Of a DNA stretch of 64,000 nucleotides, positions 43,098-55,310 are shown one piece after another (the stretch's first letter is position 1; every line of letters starts with the position of its first letter). The notes under the pieces are model-generated. The model searched no databases. It had not been told where the DNA came from and saw only the letters and a list, made by a program, of their open reading frames with translations. Position numbers and translations under genes: made by a program. Location of the stretch: NCBI GenBank assembly GCA_038025085.1, contig CM076149.1:29797001-29861000 (forward strand), written 5' to 3'. Source of the DNA: Tetragonia tetragonoides (taxonomy: Eukaryota > Streptophyta > Magnoliopsida > Caryophyllales > Aizoaceae).

Positions 43098-44425
43098 CTA
43101 ATAATCCGAAGTTTTAGAGATCGTCCAATAATAATCCCAAGTATGGAAATCTCCAATAATACTCCCCAAATATGCACTTTTTTTCTGTGAGTGAACCAAC
43201 TGTTAACATCGTCTACTCTACATTTAGTCTTGATGATGTGGCAACGTTAATCAAATGAGTTAAGTAGTAATTGGACAAATTATGTGAGTTTTGCTAAAAA
43301 AAATATATAAGAGGATAAAGTTAAAAAAGAAAAAACCTTCTTTTACACCCTCACGACCTCGACACAATCACCATCATTGATGCATCCCTCACCAGAGTCA
43401 CCACTACTACCAATCCCCTCCCTTTCCCTCTTCTATCTCCTCCCATCCTCACTATTGTCACCCGTACCTTACCCATACAACCATTCATGTCTCAATTCTC
43501 TCTCTCCCACCCATAACACCACCACCATCCTCCCACCCAGAACAACACCATTCCCCTACAATACTGAATAATTCAGCAAACAAAATCAAAATCCCAAGCT
43601 CTCTATGCACTCAAAAACCGTACAAAAAAACCTAAACCAATTACCCAAATCAAACTAAAAATTTCAGAAGAAATGAGAGTAAAGAAATAGAAGAGAGAAA
43701 TTCACTAATAAGTGGCATTGATGAGAATCGGTTTCTTGAGTTCGGCAACGATTTCGAAGTGAATAACTGCCGATAAGCATATGGGATGGTGGTTTTCGAG
43801 GGTAATCAGTGAGAGAAGTTGTTGATAATTTGTTGTGGGTGGTTTTGGGGGTTCAATTGGGGTTTCTCGCATGGGATGTGTTCAGTTTGCAATGGTTGTC
43901 GCCGGGTAGTCATTTGTCTCCTATGTCTTTTGATTTTCCGACCGGTGACAGAGGGTCCGGTGGCGGTGGAGGTTCTATTGCGGAAGGGGTGGCGATTGGA
44001 GAGGCATGGTGGTGGTGGAGGAGAGTGGATTCTCTGCAGTCCTCTCTCCTTCTTTTTCTCACTTTCTCTCTCCTCCCCAAACCCCAAAAACCTCCCTATT
44101 TACAAAGAAAACAGCAGAGGTTGGTCCTCTGCGGTACCGCAGAGAATCCAAACTCGTGGTGGAGAGGTTAGATTGAGGTGGGGCGCAAAGGAGGGGGTGG
44201 GATCGGAAAATGGATGAAGATGAATAAGGAGAGAGAAAAGAAGCTAAGCCAATAATTAATTTAATTTTTTTTTGAATGTGCCACGTCGTTGGATTAGTAA
44301 CGGAGACTAGACGGTGTTAGAGGTTGGTTCACTCGCGGAAAAAAAGTGAATACTTGGGATTAGTTTTAGAAATTTCGTTACTTGAGATTATTATTGGAGG
44401 ACCGCCGAAACTTCGGAAGATTGGG
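43098..44425. mobile_element. Long inverted-repeat (MULE-like) element within the solo LTR
   Basis: About 110 bases at the left (TCCAATAATAATCCCAAGTA, then GCACTTTTTTTCTGTGAGTG, then AACCAACTGTTAAC) recur inverted at the right (TCCAATAATAATCTCAAGTA; CACTTTTTTTCCGCGAGTG; AACCAACCTCTAAC). The interior carries Pro/Ser/Thr-rich and Gly/Trp-rich open frames (43377-43571 and 43809-44171) without known domains; it might hold captured gene sequence. No clear target duplication. Confidence 0.65.
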
Positions 44426-44810
44426 AATGATGTATCCTTTTTTTTTTCTTCTTTTTCAACACTAAATAATAAGGAAATAAATATTAATAAGTATTCTTTC
44501 TTCCAAAAATTCATATTGCAAATCAAATAATCACATTATTGCATATTATAAATATTATAAATATGCGAGGTATTACAAGATGTATTTCATTGATTATTAT
44601 ATATGGTTGGATTTCTACCATGATTTGGGAGCCGAGCATTAATTAGAAGCGAAATTAGTGAGTTGAAGAAGAAATTTTGTACTGTTATTTTAGATCTTTC
44701 ATTGGTTAGGAATGATTATTGTTGTATATGCCGCTATTGGGCTATCAATCAATGATAATCCCCCCCTCCCCGTTTCCAACGTTCAAGAAAAAAAAAAGTA
44801 GGAAGAACCT

Positions 44811-45265
44811 GCATTTTTCGATAGAGTTAAAAATTTATGTTTTCGATAAGTTAATGTTGTAACTGATTTCATGTCTAACATGGGGCATAACTGCCCGAAC
44901 GACCTACACGGCTCTTTTAGTCAAACTCATTTGACCAGAATCTTGTTAACTGCAAAGAATGTTTCAGACGAACCCCCATTAAGATCTGGGGGTTATTCTT
45001 AGTTCTTTCGTGCTCTTAGGAATAAAAAATGAATACATGACACGATAATTATTCATTTATTCAAAAGACATTTGAAACACATATCAATATTCCAAAAAGA
45101 ACTGAAGAGAAAAGAAAAGAAAACACATATCCATATACCATTCCCATGTATAATACAAAACTAAAAGATGTTCTTATTTACTTTTGCTTTGTCAACTTTG
45201 AATGTGACATGTTTGTACAATGGCTTCAACTGCTACACGAAATGTGAAGGATATGAAGTCAAACG
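44811..45265. other. 3' flank of the DUF7054 gene
   Basis: AT-rich sequence; no element identified. Part of it must include the 3' untranslated region of the minus-strand gene. Confidence 0.5.
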
Positions 45266-47580
45266 TTAATAAGATGATACTTTGAAGCTCAAGGATTTGT
45301 TGAGCCACGTTTTCCAACTACCATTTCTCTTTCTTGAAATCATATGATGAGATCTTGCTTCGGTCATGTTTGGTTGTTGCTCTGGTTTCTTGCACAACAC
45401 AAAGTTTCTCGTTCCACATTCACCTATTTCATCCCAGTGACTCAGGGCTGCAACATTTATTTAACAGATTATTAGAACTAATTATTCAGAAAGCAAATAA
45501 CAAAATGAACAAAATCTGGTGAAACTTAACTCACAGAAAAATGGAATCATTATGTAAAAAATGTAATGATCACTTATTATGAATAGTGACCATTGTTTCA
45601 CTAAAAAAGTGACCTCATTGTCTCGCCAAAAGTTAGGTTAAAATCGTTTTATACAGGTTTTTGTGACAAGACCATAACCGAGCTACCCAAACTTAAAGTC
45701 ATTACTACTACATATTTGCGCGTTTAAATACTCTGCTTCTATTTGACAACTTTTTTTTTTTTTTTGGTCGTTATAAAACGTTGCTACGTGGACTTTTTCT
45801 TTGTAGTGTACATGAGCACGTAATATATGAATAAATAAATTATAAAAATATAATTTTTCCAAAATACTATTGATTATTGGAAATCAATTTATCAAACGTA
45901 TTATTATTACATTTGTTAATTTATATGATATATCACAAATTAGGTTAAATTTGTGAATTATAACTTGAAAAAGCAAATGATAAAATTTTTATGGTAAGAA
46001 AGAAGTATATCCAACATGAGATTAAAATATCGACCCCTATCGATTGGTCTTTGTAACTCCTATATATAATATTTTATGTATTTATGTATTAGTTTCACCC
46101 TACTACCAAACACAACTAACTTGTGTTCAAATGAGTTGAGAAGTTAATGTCAACTTACCCCACACACAATTACGTATCGAACAAGTACACAACAATTTGG
46201 CTTATCAATGTTTTTAAAATGCAACAACATTAGGTAAATTCCAACAAACTAGCTTACAGTCTTACACCATGGAAATCTATATAAATCCATGATCCACCGC
46301 CACATCGAAAATTTATTAGTATATTCAAACGGTTATCTATTTTAATTTTCTTAGAAAGTACAAACGACAGGCCATCAATTTTTTTTAAGTCTACAAACGA
46401 CCGGCCATCTAAGTATTTGATTTGGTTCACTCAGAAAAAAGTATTTGATTTGATTATTTTGAAGGTCCAATTGATATTTGGGATAATATATAACTACCAA
46501 ATTTAAACGAGCAAGCAAGTCATGTGTGAAAACTCAATAAAAAAAAGGTCATTTTTAGAAATTTAGAAGTCACTTGTTATGAGCAGGAACTACTGTTTTG
46601 AGAAAAAGTGACTCATCTCACCGAAAATTACGATAATGTTGTCTTATAGAAATTTTTGTGAAGTATTAACAAGCAGCAAGATCGTCTAGAAGTTTTTGTG
46701 ATTAACAAATAAATTAGAGATATTTTTTTTAAAATTTTAGAATCAAAATTATTCTTCACGTAATGAAAATTGCGACCAATAAAAGATTTTCTAAAGAGTG
46801 AAGCAAGTGAGCTTTATTTCTAGATGGAGGAGTTAATTGCATATGTATATAGTACTCTTACTAGAATTAGAATCATAACTAATTAAAGATATGAGAATAC
46901 ACCGGCCATCATATACCCTTAAAAGTTAGCATCATACCATGGAACTTCTCCCCATTTGTGATCCACATGAAATATATTTTGTACGTCACAAGTCATAACT
47001 CTTACTTTTAGAGTTGTAAGTAAACTTTTACCAATAAAGTCAGATGATATTATAGATTCAGATGATTAAAAGGTACTGTGTTCGAATTGTGAAATATTTC
47101 AGTACAGGATGTGGAGGGTGTGGATCATCCTCATTTCATGTTTAATGGGCATTCGGGCGTTAATAATTCGACCCCAATCATTAGCTAGCTAAAACTTTTA
47201 GTTGAATAGGTTCCGACACAAAATGTAATAGCAGTGATTTCAGTAACACAACAACAAAGTACATGTATATGCATATTATACGTACCGTCAGATCCAGAGT
47301 TGCAACAATAGAGGAAGAAGTTATTAGTATCAGACCCCAGAATAGGTAGACGACCTTCCTTAGCATACAACTTCAAAGCAGTGTCAATAACATGGCTTAC
47401 CAAATCCTCCTCATTCACAAGAAACCTCAAAGGCCCAGCACTTCCTAGAACATTAACACTAATCAAGAAACGCTTGTTGTTGTTGTTGCTCTCACCAAAT
47501 ATGTCCTTGTTACACTCAAAGCAGTTTCCTCCCATTTTTTTGCTCTTTTGCTTCTGATGATGAGCTACCATTTTCATCAT
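45266..47580 (-). CDS. DUF7054 protein (At4g22758-like), two exons
   Basis: Exon 1 is 47580-47286 (295 bases) and exon 2 is 45447-45266 (182 bases), total 477, i.e. 158 residues plus stop. The donor GGATCTGACG|GTACG and acceptor TGCAG|CCCTGAG restore an Ala codon in phase. Exon 1 has a basic, Gln/Lys-rich N-terminus with a C-X2-C pair (NCFEC) and the DUF7054 core: RFLISVNVLGSAGPLRFLVN, VIDTALKLYAKEGRLP and LGSDTNNFFLYC. Exon 2 continues with RNFVLCKKPEQ and a basic tail (RKRNGSWKTWLNKSLSFKVS). The domain is plant-specific with unknown molecular function. The 1.8-kb intron holds repeat sequence. I chose the first Met; Met2 and Met4 follow at once. It appears intact. Confidence 0.88.
45560..46680. 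repeat. Pair of diverged ~120-bp direct repeats in the DUF7054 intron
   Basis: Segments at about 45565-45680 and 46550-46680 share, in order, CACTT(A/G)TTATGA, ACTGTTT/CATTGTTTCA, AAAAAGTGAC, TCTC(G/A)CC and TTTTTGTGA. They might be LTRs of a small degenerate retroelement or copies of one MITE. Low resolution by eye. Confidence 0.4.
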
Positions 47581-47607
47581 GATAATTTCGTTCGTGATCG
47601 TTTATTT

Positions 47608-48715
47608 TAGGGAAATTCCAATTGGTACCCTTCTGGCTGTAATATAACTTTTTCAGATGGTGGCCGAAGTAGTAGTTTTCTTGAATTTATTCTAGTTGGT
47701 ACCCTGCGTGTTTATGTGAAAAGTTTAGGAGTGTAGGGGTCGAGGCCGAGGCAACGGTAGTACCAGGCTTGTTTGTGAGATCCAAAAGAGGAAGAAAGGA
47801 ATGAGGAAGAGAGATCAGAAGGCATGAAACTCGAATTCGCAAGGTTGTCTATGGGTTGTACCATTCAATTCAAGTGCCTTAGAGCTAATGATCTTTGATC
47901 TATTTTGAAAGATTTGGAGGTACAAAGGAATGATAATAGATGACTTATTTAGGAGGTTTGTAAGAAACTATGGTGATCACATAGAAGTTTTCGGTGTTGG
48001 TATGAAAGGGGAAGCTATAAGGGGAGAGACTATATAAATAAGAAAGTCGGAAAAGTTTTGAATAGGACAGGCGTTTCTAGTGGAAGCTTTTCTAAGGGGG
48101 ATGTGTGTTTCAGGCAGTTAGTTAGCTAAGCTTGGTAGAATTTATTTTTATTATTTTTTATATTTTTTGGTTTTATTTGGACCACACGTCTATCCTAGAC
48201 TCTTTTGCATCAGAAGTTAGGATTAATCCTATGCGCACCGAGTCAGCCTAGAAAAAAGTAAAGTATTCCCAACAAGCGATATTTCTATTCCCAACATTCG
48301 AACCCTCGACTTTGATTAAAGAATGAAGACGTCAAACTACTTACACCAACACCAACCAGTTGCTGATTTATTCTTTTTATTTGGGGAGGTAGGATGGTCT
48401 CATGGGGTTTTGCAGGGATGGAATATAATCAGATGGGGGGCTAAGGTCATTCATTAAATTTGATGTCCCCATACATTCCCAAATAGACAAAGAAATTGTT
48501 TAGTGGACAAGAGCTAACTACTTCTTGTTATATACTTATACATATAAGATATAAGTCGTACCAATGTTGCTATTAAACTAGAGCCATCTAACAAATTATT
48601 CGAAGCATAAACTTTTGTGGCTCAACGTTCAACACTTGTCGTTTATCAAAATCTCTGCAATCTCCATCGCAAATCAACCAATAATTATTTAAAAATAACA
48701 TTTTTTCTTTTGTGT
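47608..48715. other. Degenerate transposon debris
   Basis: Begins GGGAAATTCCAATTGGTACC, closely like the terminal repeat of the Pack-MULE at 6197, without a partner end. The rest (47.75-48.15 kb) contains stop-riddled sequence, then AT-rich DNA. No gene is seen. Confidence 0.45.
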
Positions 48716-49092
48716 AGGCACTACTAAAAAAGGGGTCTTTGGTATCAGAAAATTTCGTATCAGAAAAGCAGTCTGATTCTAAATAGAGTCATCTGTATCG
48801 GAATTTTTTGAACTGTTACTTTTTATTGGGTTTTTTATTTTACGAGATTGGCAACCAATGTATAGTATCAGAGACTTTTAAATCTGATAGTAAAGACTTA
48901 TAGTGTCGGAAATTTATCTGTTACTAATCTATACAATAGTATCAGAAACCTATTGATCTGATACTATAGAGTATTAGTATCAGTTGCTTTACTGATACAA
49001 CACTTTTTATATTGAAAAAAGGTATCACTAGTTACAATCTGATACTAACAGAAGAGCGAGTATTTCCACCCAAAAGCTTTAGCGGGGGCGCC

Positions 49093-49215
49093 AATAAATT
49101 TGGGGTTCTAAAAGTTTTGAAATTTTGGGACTGAAAATAAATTTGGGGTCTAAAAGTTTTGAAATTTTGGGACTGAAATAGATTTGGGGTATTGAAAAAA
49201 TCGAAATTTTGCCTC
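49093..49215. repeat. ~43-bp tandem repeat in the CACTA element
   Basis: Two near-identical copies of AATAAATTTGGGGTTCTAAA followed by AGTTTTGAAATTTTGGGACTG, plus a shorter third copy. Confidence 0.85.
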
Positions 49216-50377
49216 CCAAAAGTGAAATTAGAAAAGGAGAAACTAAGTAAATAAAGTCTAAGAAAAAAAAGCCCAAGTGAATAGATCGACATTCACTCTC
49301 TCTCCTTTCTCTCTTTCTCTCCTTCTCTCCTTTCCCTCTCTCTAGCTAAAAACCTAAAATTCTCACCCCTCTCCCTGCTTCAAGCAATGAATTTCTCTCT
49401 CTCTCATGAGTGAAAATCAATAAAACTTGCAAATTCTCTATCTCGTAAGGTGAGTGCCCAGAATTTAAGTTAGGTTTTCGTTGAGGATTGGATTTTAGAC
49501 CAAATTTGTGGACGATTTTCGGTTGGGTTTGCTACTTTGACATAATTCTCGTTGGTCTTCGCAACATCTGCCTGTAACATCTATTTTATCAGGTATAAAA
49601 GTTTCTTTGTCCTACTTTTGAGTTGATTGATTATGTTGTGTTGTTCAATTTTTCAAGTATGGGTGTTTTAGTTGCTTTGTGTTTTGAAATTTTTTGTATC
49701 TAGCTATTGGTGTGAAGTAGTTCATGTTAATCTGGAATATTTGCTCAAAGTAGTTAAATTATTGTTAGATTATCTAATTTTAGGGTTTGTAAGTTGAATA
49801 ATTGAAGGTTGCAAGATTTGAGTTTGGTTTACTGTAATTAATTTTGGGCATGAGCTTGTTTGTGTGAACATTGATTTTTTTTTTTTTTTGGTTTTGATAG
49901 TTTATTGAACAATGATTATTGATATAACAAACTTTTAGGAAAGTCCAAAGAGCTTTTTTATGTGTTCATGTGGCTGAAATTTTCATGTACATGTATTATA
50001 TGCCTGCAACTTAATTAATATGATGAACAAAAGGCTCAGCCTTGTTTGTACGTATATGAAGTTAGTGTTGAGTGGGTGTTGTGTACCTAGCTAGCTAGCT
50101 TATAGTAGTGGCTAAAGATATGATTTTGGGAGCCTTTCACAGCCCTCCTAGAAGGTGCAAAAGTATCTCACAGTGGGCTAGGGCTTCAATTAATATAACT
50201 CTCTTTGATTTATTAAAAAAACAAAATGGTTTCAAAGCTTATTATCCAGAATAACGGAAGTGTGTTTCAGCTAGTTTTATGACCTTGTCATGATTAGATT
50301 TACTCTTTACTAAGACTCCAAATTGATTAAAATGTGTACATCTAAACTCACTAGGATCTAATTGGTGTAGTCAAGTC

Positions 50378-51725
50378 ATGGATAATGATAAGGCATGGAT
50401 TCATAAGCACAGAAGTAGTCAAGAGTATAGGGATGGGGTTGCCAAATTTATAACCTCTTCACTTCGTTCTTCAAGTTTAAATGGGAAGATCAAATGCCCA
50501 TGTAAAGGATGTGGTGTTAGTGTATATCTTGATCCTGATGAAGTTCATGAACATTTACATTATGTTGGTTTCCACAAAAACTATGCTAATGGTTTGTGGG
50601 TCTTTCATGGGGAGGAATTGCCACCATCTAGTTCAGATGATGAAAGCCTTAGTGATGAGGTGGATGAAGGAACTGATGATATGCATGGGTTGTTGCATGA
50701 TGCCTTTGGGGTGCCAAACTTTAACAATGACATAGATGAGTCTCCAGAAGGTGATAGAGAAGGGATGAATTCAGAAACCCAAAAGTTTTACAAACTCATG
50801 GATGATGCTAAAACAGAAGTGTATCCTGGCTGTCAAAACTTTACAACTTTATCATGCATTATCCGTCTTTATCACATGAAATGCATGTATCACTGGAGTG
50901 ACTCATCATTAAGTGCTTTGCTGCAATTTTTAATAGAGTTGCTTCCTGACGGTGCAAATCTCCCAAAGAATCTTTACCATCTGAAAAAGTTGATTGCTGA
51001 TTTAGGACTTGGATATACTAAAATTGATGCATGTCCTAACGATTGTATGTTGTATTGGAAAGAGATGAGCAATGATGAAAAGTGTTCTACATGTGGCACC
51101 TCTAGATGGAAAAATCCAGTAATTGGTAAAAAAAAGTGGACCAGCAAAAGTCCTACGTCATTTCCCACTAATACCACGTTTAAAGAGACTGTTTATGTCA
51201 TCAAAAACATCAAAGTTGATGAGATGACATGAAAAGGGGCGTAGTACTGATGAGAAACAAAGACATCCTGTGGATTCTTTGGCTTGGAAAAACATTGATG
51301 ACCAATATGCAGATTTTGCAAAAGATGTTCGAAATATTAGACTTGGTTTAGCAAGTGACGGATTTAATCCTTATAGTACGATGAGCATTAATCATAGTAC
51401 GTGGCCTGTAGTGCTTGTTATATATAATTTGCCACCATGGTTATGCATGAAAGAATCCTACTTTTTGATGTCTCTTTTAATTTCTGGTCCTAAAGGTCCG
51501 GGTAATGATATTGACATCTACTTGCAACCTTTAATTGATGAGTTGAAAGAATTGTGGTTCAATGGTGTGGAGACATATGATGCATTTACTAAAGGTACAT
51601 TTATGTTGCGTGCTGTGTTAATGTGGACTACAAATGACTTTCCCGCATTTGGTAATCTATCTGGTTGGAAAATTAAAGGTCAATATGCATGTCCTCATTG
51701 TAATATCGAAACATATTTCCGCTAA
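50378..51725 (+). pseudogene. CACTA TNP2 transposase, 5' part
   Basis: Starts MDNDKAWIHKHR at 50378 and runs 284 codons. It holds the plant transposase N-terminal zinc-binding region (IKCPCKGCG, later HEHLHYVGFHKNYANGLWVFHGE) and the TNP2 start (ACPNDCMLYWKE, then CSTCGTSRW). TGA at 51230 breaks the frame; TNP2 continues in the next frame from before 51270 to 51725, with PYSTMSINHSTWPVVLVIYN-type sequence, LPPWLCMKESYF and KGQYACPHCN. TNP2 normally exceeds 600 residues; everything after the ACPHC motif is missing. TNP2 cuts at the element ends. Confidence 0.9.
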
Positions 51726-51960
51726 ACTGAAAGCTCATGAAGCATTATTGATGGTTGAGAACGAAAGGCGAAAAAGAGTAGCACTAGAAGAACAGATGGC
51801 ATCCGATAGGCAAACCCGACTAGCATGGGAAGAAGAAGTAGCTGGAAGAAACAAGTTGTTGGAAGAGGTGTTCGAGAGTGAAAGGAAAAAGAGGGAAACT
51901 CTAGAAGAAGAAATGCGTGCATTGAAGGAAATGGTTGTGCAAATGCAGTCGTCTAATGGA
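51726..51960 (+). pseudogene. Coiled-coil tail of a second CACTA protein, joined by deletion
   Basis: Directly after the truncated TNP2, in another frame, lies an Arg/Glu-rich coiled-coil segment (ENERRKRVALEEQMASDRQT, then ESERKKRETLEEEMRALKEM) ending at a GTAAGT donor. This is the kind of C-terminal region seen in the accessory DNA-binding protein of plant CACTA elements. Its position suggests an internal deletion that removed the end of TNP2 and most of the second gene. Confidence 0.6.
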
Positions 51961-52470
51961 GTAAGTCTACTCCCTCTATCCCTCACTATTTTTTGTTCTG
52001 TTTATACTTTGAGGATGGTTAAGCAGAAGATGTACCGTTTAGAAAAGACATCCGAAAATTGTTGTCTGCTGAAAATACTTTGTGCCTATTGTTTGCTGGG
52101 ATCCTGGCAATGGTTTCTTAATGGGTTTTTTTTTTTATTTTTTACTCACATATAGTTTACATCAACTATTTGACTTATCACAATGTATACCATGTATATA
52201 AAACAGTTTCATCTTTTTGTCGTGAATTGCAGAACATAGAAGTATGATATAAAATAGGGCTAAAACATAAGACTTTGTCACTTGTTAGGGTATTATATCT
52301 CCAATGAGATTAGTTGCTTCTACAACTTTCATATATTTACAAATGGTTATATTGACATAGGCTTATTACTTTTACAGCGTCAAACTCGAAGGTGATTCAA
52401 GTCTAACATGGGGAAACAATTTGAAACATACGACCTGTTGGGCTGCTTAACTAACTTCTTTTTGATGCGT

Positions 52471-52606
52471 GGAATATGGTTCAAAGTGTGCACTTGAACA
52501 TAGGATTGTTAACTCATTTTGGTGTATATTGTAGATGTGGAATATGGTTCAAAGTGTGCACTTGAACATAGGATTGTTAACTCATTTTGGTGTATTTTGT
52601 AAATGT
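52471..52606. repeat. 68-bp tandem duplication in the CACTA element
   Basis: GGAATATGGTTCAAAGTGTG and the following ~48 bases occur at 52471-52538 and again at 52539-52606 with few differences. Confidence 0.88.
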
Positions 52607-53437
52607 GGCTGTGAATTTTGACTCTACATGAAACATCCACGATCTGTTGTATGGCTCTAGAAAGACATGTAATATTGTTCATATTATGATGATATATAAA
52701 TATATATTCAGGTTTATGTCAATTGATTTGGTACAGACTTTAGCTTATTAGATTCAAATATCTGCTTTCAATGTGAAAGGCTATAATATAATGGTACTTT
52801 GAAGTTTGGTGTTACTTACTCCATTCTGATATTGTTGGAAGCTTATTTGCATAGACTTTCTGATACTATTGATATGTTTTTAGCAACAGAAATAATGTTT
52901 GATACTAAATATATGCTTTTGGTGTCAATTCTTTCCAATACTATTGACAAGTTTTCATCAACAGAAGTTTTTTCTGTTACTCAAAAGGGGTAATTGGTAT
53001 CAGAACTGTTTGATACTAGTGCCCGTTTTCTGTTACTAAAGAGGGGTAGTTGGTATCAGTACTGTTTCGATACTAGACATATTTTTAGCAACAGTAATGC
53101 CCGTTTTCTGTTACTAAAGAGGGGTCTTTGGCATTAGAAGTGTTTCGATACTAGACAGGTTTGTAGCAACAAAAATACATGTCCGATGCTAAAGAGGAAT
53201 ATATAGTATCGAAAGCGTTCCGATACTACTTCTGTTACTATAGTGTTTCCGATACTAAAGACACCCTGTCTTTAGTATCAGAATCATTTATTTGATACGA
53301 ACCCTTTAGTAACAAGGATATAGGCATCAGTTTGGTATCCGAAAAAGTTTCCGATACTAATGGTCTTTAGTATCAGTTATGTGGTCTTTCGTATCAGATA
53401 ATTGCTGATACTAAAGACACTTTTTTTAGTAGTGAGG

Positions 53438-54257
53438 TAAGAAGAGGCTCACAATCACAATGATATTAAATTATTAATCGAGAAGGAACCAAACAGCAGA
53501 TTGGCTATGAAAACCAGATGTAAGAATCACTATCAAAAGATATTAATGGAGAATGATACATCCACCTACTAGGTTGGTAACCCATCACCCTTATGTATCA
53601 GATTCTCTCTCTTCTATTTTCAGATTATCTCTCCTCTATTTCCAAAAAATGGCATTTAAAGTAGGAGAGAAATACATACAAAGTAAATATGGATTGCCCA
53701 CCTACTGGGCCAACCAAACATTTTCCGATATTAATTGTATTCTTAGAAAAATTATCTTTTTTTTTTTGTGTGTGTGTGTTTTTAGGGATCTAGCTCTCAT
53801 TATGAATCATGATCAAGTTGGAGTAACCCTTACAAGTTGGGAGAAGAGTTTTCTAACTGTGTACTGGTTAAAAAAGTCTCACAATTAAGGAAAAAGCCAA
53901 AGGGGTAAAGCAGACGTTCCTCCCTAGCTGCTCTTGAGTGCACTCAACTAGCTATGCTCTCATAGCCAAATTTGAAGAGGAGAGAGAGTTGGGCCCCTGA
54001 ATAATTGTATTGGGAGAGTAATTATCTAAGTGCAACCAAGAATTTGCGGTGTAAACGGAATAAGAACTCTAACCAGTACAATATGGATGAGAATCGAACA
54101 TGTATCTCGCAAGGGTGGTGGGCTGGAGGGCCGGGGAAAGGGAAGATGGGAGGTGGTATCACCCTAATTTATCCACAGTCAAATTACTTTTGTGGAGTAG
54201 TTGACTACCATGGTGCAAAAGCATGTCTCTTTTAAAGGGTGTTTGGGTATTACATTA
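53438..54257. other. Short intergenic stretch
   Basis: Plus-strand frames at 53553-53888 and 54005-54235 have no known domain. A (TG)n run lies at 53767-53780. No gene is called. Confidence 0.4.
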
Positions 54258-54487
54258 GAGCATCTCCAATGTAAGGTTTTTATGAGTTATAGTGATAAAT
54301 CTATAAATCTTAGGTTTGTACAAATTGATTTGCCTAGACAAACCTAGGCTATGATGTGTCACTTAAAAAGACCCTCTTAGAGGTTTGTTGTATTATAACA
54401 TAGAACGAAGTTTGTATAAATAAGATTTTAATTTTAATGATGTGTCAATTAAAAACTTTTTCAAAATTTGTAGCATTGAGGATGCTC
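54258..54487. mobile_element. Tourist-like MITE (PIF/Harbinger type)
   Basis: Begins GAGCATCTCCAATG and ends CATTGAGGATGCTC, flanked by TTA on both sides (54255-54257 and 54488-54490). A three-base TTA/TAA duplication with GAGCATC-type ends fits Tourist-like elements; length 230 bases. Confidence 0.8.
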
Positions 54488-55039
54488 TTATATATATTTT
54501 TTAGTCTTCCGTCCAAAATTAATTATCACATGTTATTATTTAGATAATTTGTGGCCGTAAATTTATCAAATAAATTGAGATATAATAATGACTACAATTG
54601 TCTTCAATAAATTGTCTTACAATTATTATTTCGTAAAAACATAACATTACATAATGATAAAATAAAATTAAATCGTACCTCCAACATCAAATATGATGCC
54701 TAATTTCGAAATGAAGAAGTACATTCCATAGGGCCAATCAACCATACAGATCCAAATCCCTAAACTACTTGACTCAGGCTTAATCATTGAGAGGAGAATA
54801 AATGTTTTTTCAATAGGCAAGGAAGTTGTAGATTGTAGTATCACACGTCAATTCTAAATTAAGGGTATATAATGAGAGTTAGACTCCTAACCTCAAGGTT
54901 GAAGGAGGGTGTGCTTTATCAAGTAAGCTCCCAATTTTTGTTCGGAGAGGAGGACAATCTAACTCCTTAGTTGCACTACTCGTAAAATTATTAAGCCCGG
55001 ATTGAGAAGAAAAAAAGAAGAAGCTTATTGGGTGTAATC

Positions 55040-55310
55040 TTTTTCACTTACTAGACCTTACCCAATCAGTAAAAATCAGTGGCGGGACCTTACCCAATTA
55101 GTGGGATCAGTAGGAAAACACACATCCCTATTCACAGAATTAGTGGCAAGACCTTACTGAATCAGTGGTAGGACCTTATTGAATCAGTGAGAATCAGTGA
55201 CATGACATTACCCAATCAGTGAAAATCAATAACAAAATCCTACCAAATCAGTGAAAATCAGTGACAATACCATACTCAATCAGTTGGATTCAGTGGAAAT
55301 CAATAGAAAA
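55040..55310. repeat. Degenerate AATCAGTG-rich tandem repeat
   Basis: Repeats of CC(A/T)AATCAGTG(A/G) with GACCTTA(C/T) phrases, about 25-35 bases apart, ten or so copies with much variation. Confidence 0.8.

Larger units (their letters stand above)
40603..44577. mobile_element. Probable solo LTR of a Ty3/gypsy element, with nested insertions
   Basis: Begins TGTAACACCC and ends GGTATTACA, ends commonly seen in gypsy (Tekay-like) LTRs; flanked by exact AGATG at 40598-40602 and 44578-44582. No gag or pol, primer site or second LTR copy is visible, so it is probably one LTR enlarged by two inverted-repeat elements (41511-42086 and about 43098-44425). The remaining LTR sequence would be about 2.1 kb. 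Confidence 0.75.
40231..44795 (+). mobile_element. Poly(A) retroposon split by a solo LTR
   Basis: AAGTAGGAAGAACCT at 40216-40230 is repeated exactly at 44796-44810, where it follows a 10-base A-run. This is a LINE/SINE-type target duplication. After removal of the nested insertion 40603-44577 the body is about 590 bases (40231-40602 plus 44583-44795), without a recognised coding sequence. Its 3' end (GGGCTATCAATCAATGATAATC) resembles LINE 3' untranslated regions. Confidence 0.8.
48719..53434 (+). mobile_element. CACTA (En/Spm-type) DNA transposon
   Basis: Starts CACTACTAAAAAAGGGG and ends CTTTTTTTAGTAGTG, a clear CACTA terminal inverted repeat, with the exact trinucleotide AGG flanking both sides (48716-48718 and 53435-53437). 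Both ends have subterminal repeats of GGTATCAGA/TGATACTAAA type (48.74-49.05 and 52.83-53.42 kb). The element is 4716 bases and contains a damaged TNP2 transposase gene, so it is probably not autonomous. Confidence 0.95.

Noticed and set aside
43809..44217. Gly/Trp-rich frames of 120-132 codons
   Set aside because: They sit inside an inverted-repeat element, overlap in several frames and show no domain; captured coding sequence is possible but unproven.
40603..44577. Complete LTR retrotransposon
   Set aside because: Only one TGTAACACCC start and one GGTATTACA end are seen and no gag/pol; a solo LTR with nested elements fits better.
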